From: Caldifarciminota bacterium
Lineage (GTDB): Bacteria; Hydrothermota; Tepidihabitantia; SM23-42
Direction: 5' to 3'
Assembly (NCBI GenBank): GCA_014859085.1
Contig: JACUUY010000005.1
Span: 1 to 44,765 of the forward strand
Length of the DNA stretch: 44,765 nt
The position numbers and the translations under genes were made by a program. Below are positions 28,742-36,247 of this stretch, piece by piece. Within the stretch, counting starts at the first letter, position 1. Every line of letters starts with the position of its first letter. The notes beneath the pieces were generated by a model that did not search any database, was not told the origin of the DNA, and saw only the letters and a list, made by a program, of their open reading frames with translations.

Positions 28742-28782
28742 GCCGGCACGAGAACACCCATGCGCATTCATCCCATGATACC

Positions 28783-28834
28783 TTTCAGTGTTTTCAGTGT
28801 GTGTTTCTTTTAGTGTATTCAGTGTATGCTGTGT
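28783..28834. repeat. Imperfect tandem TTCAGTG-type repeat
   Basis: TTCAGTG recurs as TTTCAGTG, TTTTCAGTG, TTTTAGTG, TATTCAGTG and TATGCTGTG within about 50 bp. It lies between the hypE stop and the ribD promoter. The unit is 8-12 bp and degenerate. No protein-coding role is apparent. Confidence 0.6.
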
Positions 28835-29836
28835 TCAGCAGATCCGCGGCAACCCTTCGGCCTCCATTTGGAGCAGCGGATGGGTGCCGCCGATGTGGGT
28901 TCTGACCCAGACACCGGCCGGCCCATCGGTGACCTCGCCGATCATCGCGGCATTCTTACCGAGGACATGCCCGCGCATTACTCTGAGGACCCGCGCCGTG
29001 TCTTTCCTGTCCACAAAGGCGATCAATTTCCCTTCGTTCGCAATGTAAAGAGGGTCCAGCCCAAGAATTTCGCTGGCACCCCTGACTTGCTTTCTTATGG
29101 GAAGGGCCGTATCCTGGATGAGGATTCCGTGACCAGTACCTTCGATCGCCTCGTTGAGGACCGAGGCAACACCGCCGCGTGTGGGATCGCGCATGAAATG
29201 GATACTCTTGCCCGCGGCGAGGATTGCCCGCGTCAGGGTATGGAGCGCGGCCACGTCGCTTTTAATGTTGGACCGAAGTCCCAAGTTCAGGCGTTCATTC
29301 ATGACGGCGATGCCGTGATCGCCGATCGTGCCGCTGACCAGAATCCGGTCGCCGCGGCGGATCTTCTCCTTGCCGAGATCGTGCTTTATAACACCGACAC
29401 CGCTTGTGGTGATGAATAGCTTGTCGGCTTTGCCCTTTTCCACGACTTTCGTGTCGCCGCATACTATCCTGACCCCGGCCGCCCGCCCAGTCCGCGCCGC
29501 AGACCGCAGAATCCTTTCCAGATCAGCGATCAATAACCCCTCTTCAATGATCATCGCGAATGACAGGTACTTCGGTATCGCGCCTTTCACGGCCAGGTCG
29601 TTTATCGTGCCGCAGACGGCCAGTTTTCCGATATCGCCGCCCGGAAAGAATACCGGGTCGATAACATAGGAATCAGTCGTGAATGCGATCTTAGCGTACG
29701 GCAGCGCCAGTTCGGCGGCATCCTCGAGGCGCTGCAGGATCTTGTCATCGAAGTATTTCAGTACGGATTGACGGATGAGTTTTGATGTTAACAAACCGCC
29801 GGCCCCGTGACCGAGCCGGATCATGTCTTCATTCAT
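28835..29836 (-). CDS. hypE: HypE-like hydrogenase maturation protein
   Basis: HypE dehydrates a C-terminal thiocarboxamide to the cyanide ligand of [NiFe] hydrogenase. The 333-residue product is an AIR-synthase-fold protein. RLGHGAGGLLTSKLI starts it, and FTTDSYVIDPVFFPGGDIGKLAVCGTINDLAV (given by its ends, about residues 52-83) is the HypE block. MRDPTRGGVASVLNE is also conserved. It ends LPRIC, the modified C-terminal cysteine motif that separates HypE from PurM or SelD. No other hyp gene or hydrogenase subunit is in the window. It follows the FemAB-like gene by 55 bp, with no promoter noticed between them. Confidence 0.93.
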   Translation of the reverse strand: MNEDMIRLGHGAGGLLTSKLIRQSVLKYFDDKILQRLEDAAELALPYAKIAFTTDSYVIDPVFFPGGDIGKLAVCGTINDLAVKGAIPKYLSFAMIIEEGLLIADLERILRSAARTGRAAGVRIVCGDTKVVEKGKADKLFITTSGVGVIKHDLGKEKIRRGDRILVSGTIGDHGIAVMNERLNLGLRSNIKSDVAALHTLTRAILAAGKSIHFMRDPTRGGVASVLNEAIEGTGHGILIQDTALPIRKQVRGASEILGLDPLYIANEGKLIAFVDRKDTARVLRVMRGHVLGKNAAMIGEVTDGPAGVWVRTHIGGTHPLLQMEAEGLPRIC

Positions 29837-29891
29837 CTATGGTAGACTCCAGGATCCGATATGATCGTCGAACATCGCTGCCCCCGGATCC

Positions 29892-30836
29892 TCAGAGGGT
29901 CAGTTGATACGTGTCGCGCAAGAAACCACGTGCCGCGAAGTTTTCCTTGAACCGGCCCAATCCCCAGTTTGGCGCCATGTTGAGGGTGAAGGTTCCGAGG
30001 TCCAGGTACCTGAATCCCTGATCACGGCCCCACTTGCTGACTTCGTAGAAAAGCAGATTGACCGGGCGGTAGTTCTGATACTTGTCGTCATGGCTGATAT
30101 AGAACGCAAGAATGACCCTCGGGTTGGCTACGAAGACCACCATGCCGCCAGCCATCTTGTCTTTGATGTACGCGCCGAAGAGGATTATGCGCTCCGGGAA
30201 TATCTTCTGCAACTTCATCAGCTCGTCCAGTGAGTGGGTCGGCGTGACGTTGTGCCGCATGCCGAGGTTGTTCTTCAGGATCTCGTAGAAACGGGGGAGA
30301 TCACCGGAGATCCTGACGCGCACGCCTTCGCGCATCGCTTTCTTCGTCGAGCGCCGGGCGTCACTGTGAAAGGCCGTCATGGGCTCGGCCGTGTCGAGCG
30401 GGATCACCGCGGTGACATCCCGCTTCAGGTAGCAGAAATTGTGCTTCATGAGGGCGAAGTCGATGTACTGGTCCGGCTTGCGGTAGTAGATGAGCGGCGG
30501 CTGGGTGAGGATGATCTTCTTGCAGCCGTGTGTCTTGAAGTACTGTACGACATGCTCCACGAGCAAATAGACCGCGTGAATGCCGAGACCTTCGCGGAGC
30601 ACGAAGCCGCCGTAGGAAGCGCCCCGGTGCGAGATGATCGCGGCGTCGTCCTCGACCGCCGGCAGGACGGCGATCGTGTTGCCCCGCTCTTTGACGATGA
30701 GATGGTGATCCTTGAAGCGTTCGGGCGGGTGGTAACCGAGGAACTTCAGGCTGTGGAAGATCGTGCCGTTGTTCGCCTTTGCTGCGAAATCCTCCCAGTT
30801 AGCCCGCTCGTTCTCGCTGAACTTCAAAATATCCAT
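29892..30836 (-). CDS. FemAB-like GNAT-fold acyl/peptidyltransferase
   Basis: The 314-residue product resembles FemAB/GNAT-like proteins that add amino acids to lipids or peptidoglycan precursors. It has FHSLKFLGYHP near the N-terminus, a first GNAT half with KKIILTQPPLIYY, a second half beginning SDARRSTKKAMREG, then GAYIKDKMAGGMVVF and FYISHDDKYQNYRPVNLLFYE. The late segment YLDLGTFTLN...NWGLGRFKENF is typical of lipid/polysaccharide-linked homologues. ATG 30836 is set by a promoter whose -10 lies 10 nt upstream. An in-frame ATG at 30858 falls inside the promoter spacer. The acceptor is unknown. Confidence 0.75.
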   Translation of the reverse strand: MDILKFSENERANWEDFAAKANNGTIFHSLKFLGYHPPERFKDHHLIVKERGNTIAVLPAVEDDAAIISHRGASYGGFVLREGLGIHAVYLLVEHVVQYFKTHGCKKIILTQPPLIYYRKPDQYIDFALMKHNFCYLKRDVTAVIPLDTAEPMTAFHSDARRSTKKAMREGVRVRISGDLPRFYEILKNNLGMRHNVTPTHSLDELMKLQKIFPERIILFGAYIKDKMAGGMVVFVANPRVILAFYISHDDKYQNYRPVNLLFYEVSKWGRDQGFRYLDLGTFTLNMAPNWGLGRFKENFAARGFLRDTYQLTL

Positions 30837-30846
30837 ACTATCCGTG

Positions 30847-30874
30847 AGTATACCCATGGTATGACAGATGTCAA
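30847..30874 (-). promoter_or_regulatory. Near-leaderless promoter of the FemAB-hypE operon
   Basis: On minus, TTGACA (30874-30869), a 16-bp spacer and TATACT (30852-30847). Ten nt separate the -10 from ATG 30836, and no SD is present. Confidence 0.72.
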
Positions 30875-30928
30875 TGACACCGCAGGCCGCGATGAGGCCG
30901 GTGTTAGATGGCGGTCGCGAGCCGGGGC

Positions 30929-30956
30929 TTGATTCACCGCCTCCGTTACGTATAAT
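30929..30956 (+). promoter_or_regulatory. sigma70-type promoter of the acyltransferase gene
   Basis: TTGATT (30929-30934), a 16-bp spacer and TATAAT (30951-30956). The -10 is 15 nt before ATG 30972, as at recF; the leader lacks an SD. It is divergent from the promoter at 30847. Confidence 0.72.
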
Positions 30957-30971
30957 CCCTTCATTATCCAC

Positions 30972-32054
30972 ATGAAAACCCGTTATTACTTTCTGGATAT
31001 GCTACGCGCGCTTGCCGTGGCCGAGATGATCCACGGCCACAGCCTGGATGGCTTGCTCGACACGGCGTTGCGCGGCACCGCGTTCTTCGTGAACTGGACT
31101 TTCGTGCGGGGGTATGCCGCGCCCGTCTTCCTTTTCGCGGCCGGCTTCGCCTTTGCGGTCGTCAACGGGCCGCGCCTCGAGATGCCGGTGAAGTTCGACC
31201 GGGTCTTGCTGCGGCGGCTGCAGAGGCTGTTGTTTCTGATCGTGCTCGGGTATCTCCTTTACCTCCCTTATTTTTCGCTGCGCAAGACGATTCTGTCGGT
31301 CGGCACCGCACCGTGGGGTGATTTCTTGAAGACCGACATCCTGCGGTGCATAGGTGTGTCGCTGGTGGTCTTGCAATTATGGTGTCTGCTTAAACCAAAG
31401 TGGCCCGCAATCTGGATCATGACCGGACTGGCCGCCCTCATGCTTGCGGTTCTCACGCCGGCCGTTCCGCACAGCGCATTCGTCCAGAATCTGCCGACCG
31501 CGGTCAAGTATTACTTCACGGATGCACATTTTTCGGTTTTTTGCTGCTCGTCGTTTGTCTTCCTGGGATTCACGAGCGGATGCCTTTTCAGCAGGCAGCA
31601 GGATTCGTGGCTGAAGAGTTCGCTGGTCATTGCCGTGATGCTGATCGTGTTCGGCCGGGTGGTGCACGGCGCAGGTGTTCTGTCTGGACTCCACGTTTTC
31701 GCAACCAAGAGCGGCGTGATAATCCTGCTCACGGTACTGCTGCAGAGATGCGAGCAATTATGGCAGCGCTCGCCTTTGCCGGTCAAGTATTTCGGGCAGG
31801 AATCTCTTGTCGTCTATGTCGTGCACCTCATGATCGTTTACGGCTCGGTATTGAACAAGGGTATGGTATTCTACTGGGGCACGACGCTGTCGTACGTCGA
31901 GGTCTATCTTTTCATTGGCTGGTTGATGGCGGCAATGGTGGTGCTTGCATATGTCTGGCACAGATTGAAGGTCGAACATGCCGGCATCGCAAAATGGATA
32001 AAAAGGACGATCTACTGGTCTTTCCTGACCCTCTTCCTGCTGAAACCCCATTGA
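30972..32054 (+). CDS. Membrane acyltransferase, YeiB/DUF1624-like (heparan-glucosaminide N-acetyltransferase-like)
   Basis: The 360-residue product is a polytopic membrane protein with about ten hydrophobic segments. YYFLDMLRALAVAEMIHGHSLD at the start is the family's diagnostic opening, with a conserved Asp/Arg and a His in the MIHGH helix likely to act in transfer. FLFAAGFAFAVVNG, KTDILRCIGVSL and YFGQESLVVYVVHLM are further family positions. Such proteins move acetyl or other acyl groups across the membrane onto sugars. The acceptor is unknown. It is divergent from the FemAB-like gene, both being possible cell-surface modifiers. Confidence 0.78.
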   Translation: MKTRYYFLDMLRALAVAEMIHGHSLDGLLDTALRGTAFFVNWTFVRGYAAPVFLFAAGFAFAVVNGPRLEMPVKFDRVLLRRLQRLLFLIVLGYLLYLPYFSLRKTILSVGTAPWGDFLKTDILRCIGVSLVVLQLWCLLKPKWPAIWIMTGLAALMLAVLTPAVPHSAFVQNLPTAVKYYFTDAHFSVFCCSSFVFLGFTSGCLFSRQQDSWLKSSLVIAVMLIVFGRVVHGAGVLSGLHVFATKSGVIILLTVLLQRCEQLWQRSPLPVKYFGQESLVVYVVHLMIVYGSVLNKGMVFYWGTTLSYVEVYLFIGWLMAAMVVLAYVWHRLKVEHAGIAKWIKRTIYWSFLTLFLLKPH

Positions 32055-32192
32055 CGGCCAGAACCCGAGGCCCCGGCAATCCAGGACACTCTTCACGGCC
32101 GACGCGCATGTCTTTTCGTATGAAACCTTTCTTCCTCCTCTGCGTATTATTTAGCAATGGAGCAAGTCCAATGCAACAGTGAAGGAGGAAGC

Positions 32193-32519
32193 ATGCGAAT
32201 TTTCTTGACCACTTTGTTTCTACTCGGTGCGTTGGTCACCTTGGCAATTGCCGGCGGCGACGAATACGACGGTCTAATGCCGGCGGTCGAGGTGACGGCA
32301 GCGCGGCATCAAAGCGAAGCACCGGCGTACGTCGGTTCAATGGACGGAGTGGAAGTGACGGCGCCGCGCTACGAGTTCGAGGATGAAGCATGGAGCGGTT
32401 TGATGCCGGAGGTCGAGGTGACCGCAAAGCGGCCCGGATCCGGGCCGCTGGCGCGTACGGTTAACAGAGAGACAAATCCAAAGCGTTCATCCAACACGTT
32501 CAGCATCATGATACATTGA
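32193..32519 (+). CDS. Small secreted protein with three 21-residue TonB-box-like repeats
   Basis: I do not recognise the family. The 108-residue product has a signal peptide (residues 1-20, ending LAIA). Three repeats start at Gly27, Gly48 and Gly69 with a period of exactly 21: GLMPAVEVTAARH, GSMDGVEVTAPRY and GLMPEVEVTAKRP. The core VEVTAxR resembles the VVVTATR TonB-box region of TonB-dependent receptors. The last 28 residues are basic and lack the motif. GAAGGAGG (32181-32188) sets ATG 32193. It stands alone between the acyltransferase and glmM-like genes. A secreted ligand, decoy or receptor-plug peptide is speculation. Confidence 0.72.
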   Translation: MRIFLTTLFLLGALVTLAIAGGDEYDGLMPAVEVTAARHQSEAPAYVGSMDGVEVTAPRYEFEDEAWSGLMPEVEVTAKRPGSGPLARTVNRETNPKRSSNTFSIMIH

Positions 32520-32545
32520 TCCTGGTGCGATCATAAGCCCCCCCG

Positions 32546-32578
32546 CGGCTCTGACTTTACGCGCAAGGCAGAGCCGCT
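32546..32578 (+). terminator. Hairpin after the small repeat protein
   Basis: GCGGCTCTG (32546-32554) pairs with CAGAGCCGC (32570-32578) across a 15-nt loop, with only a weak T-containing tail (CTCTTGATGTCTATT). Its location fits a transcript end for the gene at 32193. Confidence 0.5.
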
Positions 32579-32655
32579 CTTGATGTCTATTGCACCATCA
32601 CCGTAATCTTGTTTTTTATCGCCGCAATCATCCCAGAGTTCACCTCTGGTCTGCG

Positions 32656-32683
32656 TTGACAAACCGGTCATGCAGCGTATAAT
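32656..32683 (+). promoter_or_regulatory. Leaderless-type promoter of the glmM-like gene
   Basis: TTGACA (32656-32661), a 16-bp spacer and TATAAT (32678-32683), both consensus. Six nt separate the -10 from ATG 32690, so transcription should start at the A of the ATG. Confidence 0.85.
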
Positions 32684-32689
32684 TGCCGA

Positions 32690-34012
32690 ATGGCGCTGAA
32701 ATTCAGCATATCGGGCCTGCGTGGCATCGTTGGCAAGGATCTGAATCCGGCCGTGATATACAGGTATGCCCGTGATTTTGGCCGGTTCGTGAATGCGGGG
32801 AGCATTGTCATTGGCCGCGATACGCGTCAGTCCGGCAAGATCTTCCGGCAGGCCGTGATCGAAGGATTGAACGCGGCAGACTGCCCGGTCATTGACCTGG
32901 GTATCGTCCCCACACCGACCGTGCTCTTCATGGTCCGCCGGCTCAAAGCCGGGGGCGGTATTGTTATCACCGCGAGTCACAATCCCATAGAGTGGAACGC
33001 GCTCAAATTCGTTTCATCACAGGGGCTCTTTCTCGATGAAAGGCAGTTTGCGCGTTTTGCCGCGCGTCTCGCGCCGGATGATAATGCTTCCTGTGACAAG
33101 AGACAGCGGGTCAGGGTGCGCCGGTCCGGCTTGCGCGAGCATATCGGTGCCATCGTCTCGAAGGTCAAACCCGTGGACGTGCGCCTGCGGGTCGCGGTCG
33201 ACGCCGTGGCTGGTGCCGGTTCGATCGGCCTGCCGCGTGTCCTCGAAGCGATGGGCTGCCAGGTCTTCCGGCTCAATTGCCGCTTTGCACCGGTCTTTCC
33301 GCGCGGGCCCGTACCGACCGCGCGGAACATTACGGCGCTCCGCCGGTTCGTCAAGGAGCACAAGCTTGATATTGGTTTTGCCTGCGACCCGGATTGCGAC
33401 CGGCTGGCCGTCGTCGACGAGCGCGGCCGGGCAATCGGCGAGGAGAACACCCTCGTCCTGGCGGCCGATCACGTGCTGGGTCTGGAGCGCGGCAGCGTCG
33501 TGACCAACCTCTCGACGACCGCGCTCGTGGATTTTGTCGCGCGGCGGCACCGGGTCCGGCTCTTCCGCACCAAGGTCGGTGAGGCGAACGTCGTGTCGAA
33601 GATGCGTTCGGTGTCCGCGGTCATCGGCGGCGAGGGTAACGGCGGCGTGATCTATCCGGCGGTGAATTTCACGCGCGACGCGCTCGTTGCCGCGGCGCTG
33701 ATCGTGAAGCTCGTTGCCAAACGCGGCATGAAAATGTCACAGATCATGGCGTCATACCCCAGGTACTACATGCTGAAGACGAAGTTATCGATCAGCCGGG
33801 AGAGGTTCGAAGCGAAGAAGCAGATGATCATCGAAGAATTCCCGGGCAAAACGGATCATACCGACGGTCTTAAGATCACGGGCGACGGCTGGTGGCTCCA
33901 TATCCGGCCGTCCCAGACCGAACACGTGGTACGGCTGATCGGCGAGGCGGGAGACAAGACACAGATTAAAGATTTCATCAACCGGGCGAAGAAGATACTC
34001 TCTCATAAGTAA
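32690..34012 (+). CDS. glmM: Phosphoglucosamine mutase-like phosphohexomutase
   Basis: It interconverts hexose 6- and 1-phosphates, most likely glucosamine, feeding peptidoglycan synthesis. The 440-residue product has the early FSISGLRGIVG, the phosphoserine loop TASHNP (Ser96), the metal loop DPDCDR near residue 234 and the sugar loop GGEGNGGVIYP near 312. The C-terminal phosphate-binding loop IRPSQTE is also present. Some enzymes of this clade are phosphomannomutases, and manC is also in this window, so the substrate is not certain. The mRNA is predicted to be leaderless. A strong hairpin follows the stop. Confidence 0.85.
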   Translation: MALKFSISGLRGIVGKDLNPAVIYRYARDFGRFVNAGSIVIGRDTRQSGKIFRQAVIEGLNAADCPVIDLGIVPTPTVLFMVRRLKAGGGIVITASHNPIEWNALKFVSSQGLFLDERQFARFAARLAPDDNASCDKRQRVRVRRSGLREHIGAIVSKVKPVDVRLRVAVDAVAGAGSIGLPRVLEAMGCQVFRLNCRFAPVFPRGPVPTARNITALRRFVKEHKLDIGFACDPDCDRLAVVDERGRAIGEENTLVLAADHVLGLERGSVVTNLSTTALVDFVARRHRVRLFRTKVGEANVVSKMRSVSAVIGGEGNGGVIYPAVNFTRDALVAAALIVKLVAKRGMKMSQIMASYPRYYMLKTKLSISRERFEAKKQMIIEEFPGKTDHTDGLKITGDGWWLHIRPSQTEHVVRLIGEAGDKTQIKDFINRAKKILSHK

Positions 34013-34044
34013 CCGGCGGCGCGGATAATCAAGCATCGAAAAGA

Positions 34045-34072
34045 AAAAGGGGCAGATGTCTCTGCCCCTTTT
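34045..34072. terminator. Bidirectional intrinsic terminator
   Basis: AAAAGGGGCAGA (34045-34056), a 4-nt loop and TCTGCCCCTTTT (34061-34072) form a perfect 12-bp stem. T-rich ends on both strands fit termination of the glmM-like gene on plus and of the sorting-domain gene on minus. Confidence 0.9.
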
Positions 34073-34099
34073 CGCTTTCGTTCGCTTCGCAGCAGAAGA

Positions 34100-35706
34100 T
34101 CAGTGTACCAAGATCATTTTCTTCGTCACGCTTTCGCTTTCGCCCTGCAGCCGATAGAGGTAGACGCCGCTTGAGACTTTCGTGCCGCGGGAATCGCGGC
34201 CGTCCCAGATCGCCTGGTGTGTACCCGCATTCCTGGTCTCATTGACCAGGGTTCTGACGAGCTGCCCGGTCACGTCGTATACCGAAAGTGACACTCTCTG
34301 CGCGACCGGCAGCTGGTATTCGATGATGCCTGCTGTTCTCACCGGATTGGGCGCGATCTGTGCAAGGTTGAAGACCGAGAACGGTTTGTTCGTGTTCTCC
34401 TCGACCCCGGGCGGTACAAGCGGTATGACCTTGAGCCGCATCAGGAAATCGCCGGCCGACTCGGTCGTCCACTGTCCCGACTGGTAGTTCCACATCTGAC
34501 CGAGATAGTCGCAATTAGCATCGCGCAGCAGCCCGACCGAATCGCCTGGACCGATGATGTAGCCGACGAAGATTCCCCACGGACTGGCGGTCTGGGCATT
34601 GAGTTGCGTCAGTGTTACGGTCGACCACTGGTAGCCCGGTGATTGGAACCCGGCAACCGAGTCGATGAAGGCGCCAGGAGCACCCGGTCCGGTTGCCTGA
34701 TACAGACGGATATCGACCGTGCCCGGTCCCTCGAACAGGAACTTGACCCGGTGGACGAGTCCGCTGTCAATGCCGACGTCGAGGAATCTGAAGCGCGTGA
34801 AGCATCCATCTCCCGGGTTGGTGACCTGGGGCGCATAGTTCGGCTGGTTATCGTCGTAGTGACCGTGTAGTTGCTCAGGGTGTCCGGTGTATCGAGTAGC
34901 GGTGTATGGGCGATAACGGGCGGCTGCAGGTCAGGCGGCGGAGCATCACCGATATAGACATCGTCAATGAAGAAACCCTGGCCGCCGGAAAGCGCGTCGT
35001 ACGCAAAGTTGACGCGGACTTTGATCTGGTTGCCGGCTGCGACATAACCCAGGGCCATCAGATCCTGGGAGCTCACCGTGACCCAGTCGGGATTGGTCGA
35101 GTAGCAGTATGCCCATCTCGTACCCAGCTGCCCGGTGTTCGCCAGGTGCGCGTCATAGGTCGGGTTCAGGTGACCGACGGCATTCGAATCGACCTGGAGC
35201 CACGTCGTGCCGTTATTCGGTGAGATCTGTACGATGGCGCCGTCGAAGTTGGTCATTGCGCCCTCGAGGTCAGACCAGTAACTGAATGATATGTAGAGGG
35301 CCGGCCAGCCCGTGATATCGATCGTCGGCGATGCAATCCACGTCAGATATCCGGGATTCGACCCGGGTGACGGATATTCTGGAATATCGGTCGACGGATG
35401 ACCCGCATACCGGTAGCCGTCCCATGCCGGTGCCTGGGGACCGTAGGTATTCGTCGTGTCCCGTATTCCCCACAGACCGGATGCCGCATCGCCGCCGGTT
35501 GTCCAGGGCGCGATGCCCGCGCGTTCGAAGCTGTCGACGAACTCGGCGCGCATCGGGTAGCTGGCCGGCGCCGACTCGGGCGACAGTTCCACGTGGATGA
35601 TGCGGGGATTGGCCTGTTGGTTTTCGACTTCTGCAGTGTAGCCGACGGCTACCATTAGTAACAAGGCGGCGACGGCGATTGGAAACCTCAACCTTTTGTC
35701 CTTCAT
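34100..35706 (-). pseudogene. Secreted sorting-domain protein with a 1-nt frameshift
   Basis: The first frame (ATG 35706) encodes a signal peptide (IAVAALLLMVAVGY) and a carbohydrate-binding/MAM-like beta domain with DSFERAGIAPWTT, WIASPTIDITGW and GQGFFIDDVYIGD. It holds to DTLSNYTV near 34861, then changes frame. In the frame resuming at 34852 (DNQPNYAPQVTNPGDG) it continues to 34100. It ends with IAPNPVRTAGIIEYQLP, VYDVTGQLVRTL and SSGVYLYRLQ, a FlgD/T9SS type A-like sorting domain. A 1-nt deletion near 34850-34870 explains everything, either a true lesion or a sequence error. Reconstructed length is about 535 residues. A GAGGAGGT SD and a 160-nt structured leader precede it. Confidence 0.8.
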
Positions 35707-35868
35707 GTAATACCTCCTCTTGTCCTGTATTATTCTTCAAAAGATGATGCCCTTTTCCGGCGGCGTTCAACACCATGGTCGATCTTGAAATATGCGTCTG
35801 CGGCTCACCTCCTTTCGGTCCGATCCAAGGGCATCGATCGGTTTTGACAACACCATATACGATGTGTC
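35707..35868 (-). promoter_or_regulatory. Structured 5' leader with orphan extended Shine-Dalgarno
   Basis: Between the promoter at 35875-35903 and ATG 35706 lies a leader of about 160 nt. GATGCCCTT (35835-35827) can pair with AAGGGCATC (35754-35746), enclosing about 72 nt. Inside is GAAAGGAGGTGA (35816-35805), a maximal SD with no start codon at normal spacing, followed by GCCGCA. The true SD, GAGGAGGT, is near 35719-35712. It could be a standby site or an RNA switch; no known class was recognised. Confidence 0.5.
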
Positions 35869-35874
35869 TTCATC

Positions 35875-35903
35875 ATTCTACATAAATTTACAGGGGGTGT
35901 CAA
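35875..35903 (-). promoter_or_regulatory. Candidate promoter of the sorting-domain gene
   Basis: On minus, TTGACA (35903-35898) and TAGAAT (35880-35875) with a 17-bp spacer. It is the only good promoter seen here without a 16-bp spacer. The MITE target duplication begins 3 bp upstream of its -35. Confidence 0.55.
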
Positions 35904-35906
35904 CTA

Positions 35907-35915
35907 GTTAATGTA
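35907..35915. repeat. Left 9-bp target-site duplication of the MITE
   Basis: GTTAATGTA at 35907-35915 is repeated exactly at 36167-36175, directly flanking the terminal inverted repeats of the element between them. Confidence 0.8.
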
Positions 35916-36166
35916 CTGAGTCCTCTTCACTTTCTCCAGAACCTTGAATTGTCATTACAAGGACTCCGGGCTGGTCGAGGAGGACGAAGTCCCGCGAAGC
36001 GAGGATCCTCGGGACGGGACAATCTCAGTGCCGAAGAAGTCCCAAGAAATTATATGATCGCCGCGTTCGTCCTGCCTTTTGGCAGGCCTCACGCGCAATG
36101 ACAAGAACCGTCATGCGCTGGAAGAGCATTGTTAACAACACTTTGCGAAAAATGAAGAGGATTCAG
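35916..36166. mobile_element. 251-bp MITE-like element with CTGA-type inverted ends
   Basis: The left end CTGAGTCCTCTTCACTTT (35916-35933) matches the complement of the right end (36166-36149, CTGAATCCTCTTCATTTT) at 16 of 18 positions. Both ends are bounded by the 9-bp direct repeat GTTAATGTA. CTGA-starting ends and a 9-bp duplication are the geometry of IS4-superfamily elements such as IS10 and IS50, though family membership is inference. No transposase is encoded. It carries the inner palindromic repeat at 35949-36104. It lies between the sorting-domain gene's promoter and the 3' end of the aminotransferase gene. Confidence 0.78.
35949..36104. repeat. Palindromic TGTCATT-type intergenic repeat inside the MITE
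   Basis: TTGTCATT (35949-35956) and AATGACAA (36097-36104) are terminal inverted words. Between them are GCGAAGCGAGGATCCTCGGGA and GACAATCTCA-like words of the dispersed 'TGTCATTGCGAGxxxCGAAGCAATCTC' intergenic repeat type. It is probably non-coding. Confidence 0.6.
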
Positions 36167-36175
36167 GTTAATGTA
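36167..36175. repeat. Right 9-bp target-site duplication of the MITE
   Basis: GTTAATGTA, identical to 35907-35915, immediately outside the right inverted repeat. Confidence 0.8.
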
Positions 36176-36247
36176 TTGGACAATCGATGTCAGGACAAGT
36201 GTTATCGAACAGAGTTTGGTTGCGTGTCCCGGAATGCAGGGCAGGGG

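Noticed and set aside
28703-28834. FMN riboswitch upstream of ribD
   Set aside because: The promoter leaves a leader of only about 4-5 nt, and none of the RFN conserved blocks is present.
30234-30932. 232-codon open frame opposite the FemAB-like gene
   Set aside because: It runs across the divergent promoter region and has no family features.
32633-32649. CCAGAG/CTCTGG hairpin just before the glmM-like promoter
   Set aside because: Six-bp stem with no T-run and no second copy; too weak to call an operator or terminator.
35270-35776. 168-codon minus-strand frame overlapping the sorting-domain gene start
   Set aside because: It is out of frame with the signal peptide and beta domain, and its product is unlike any protein.
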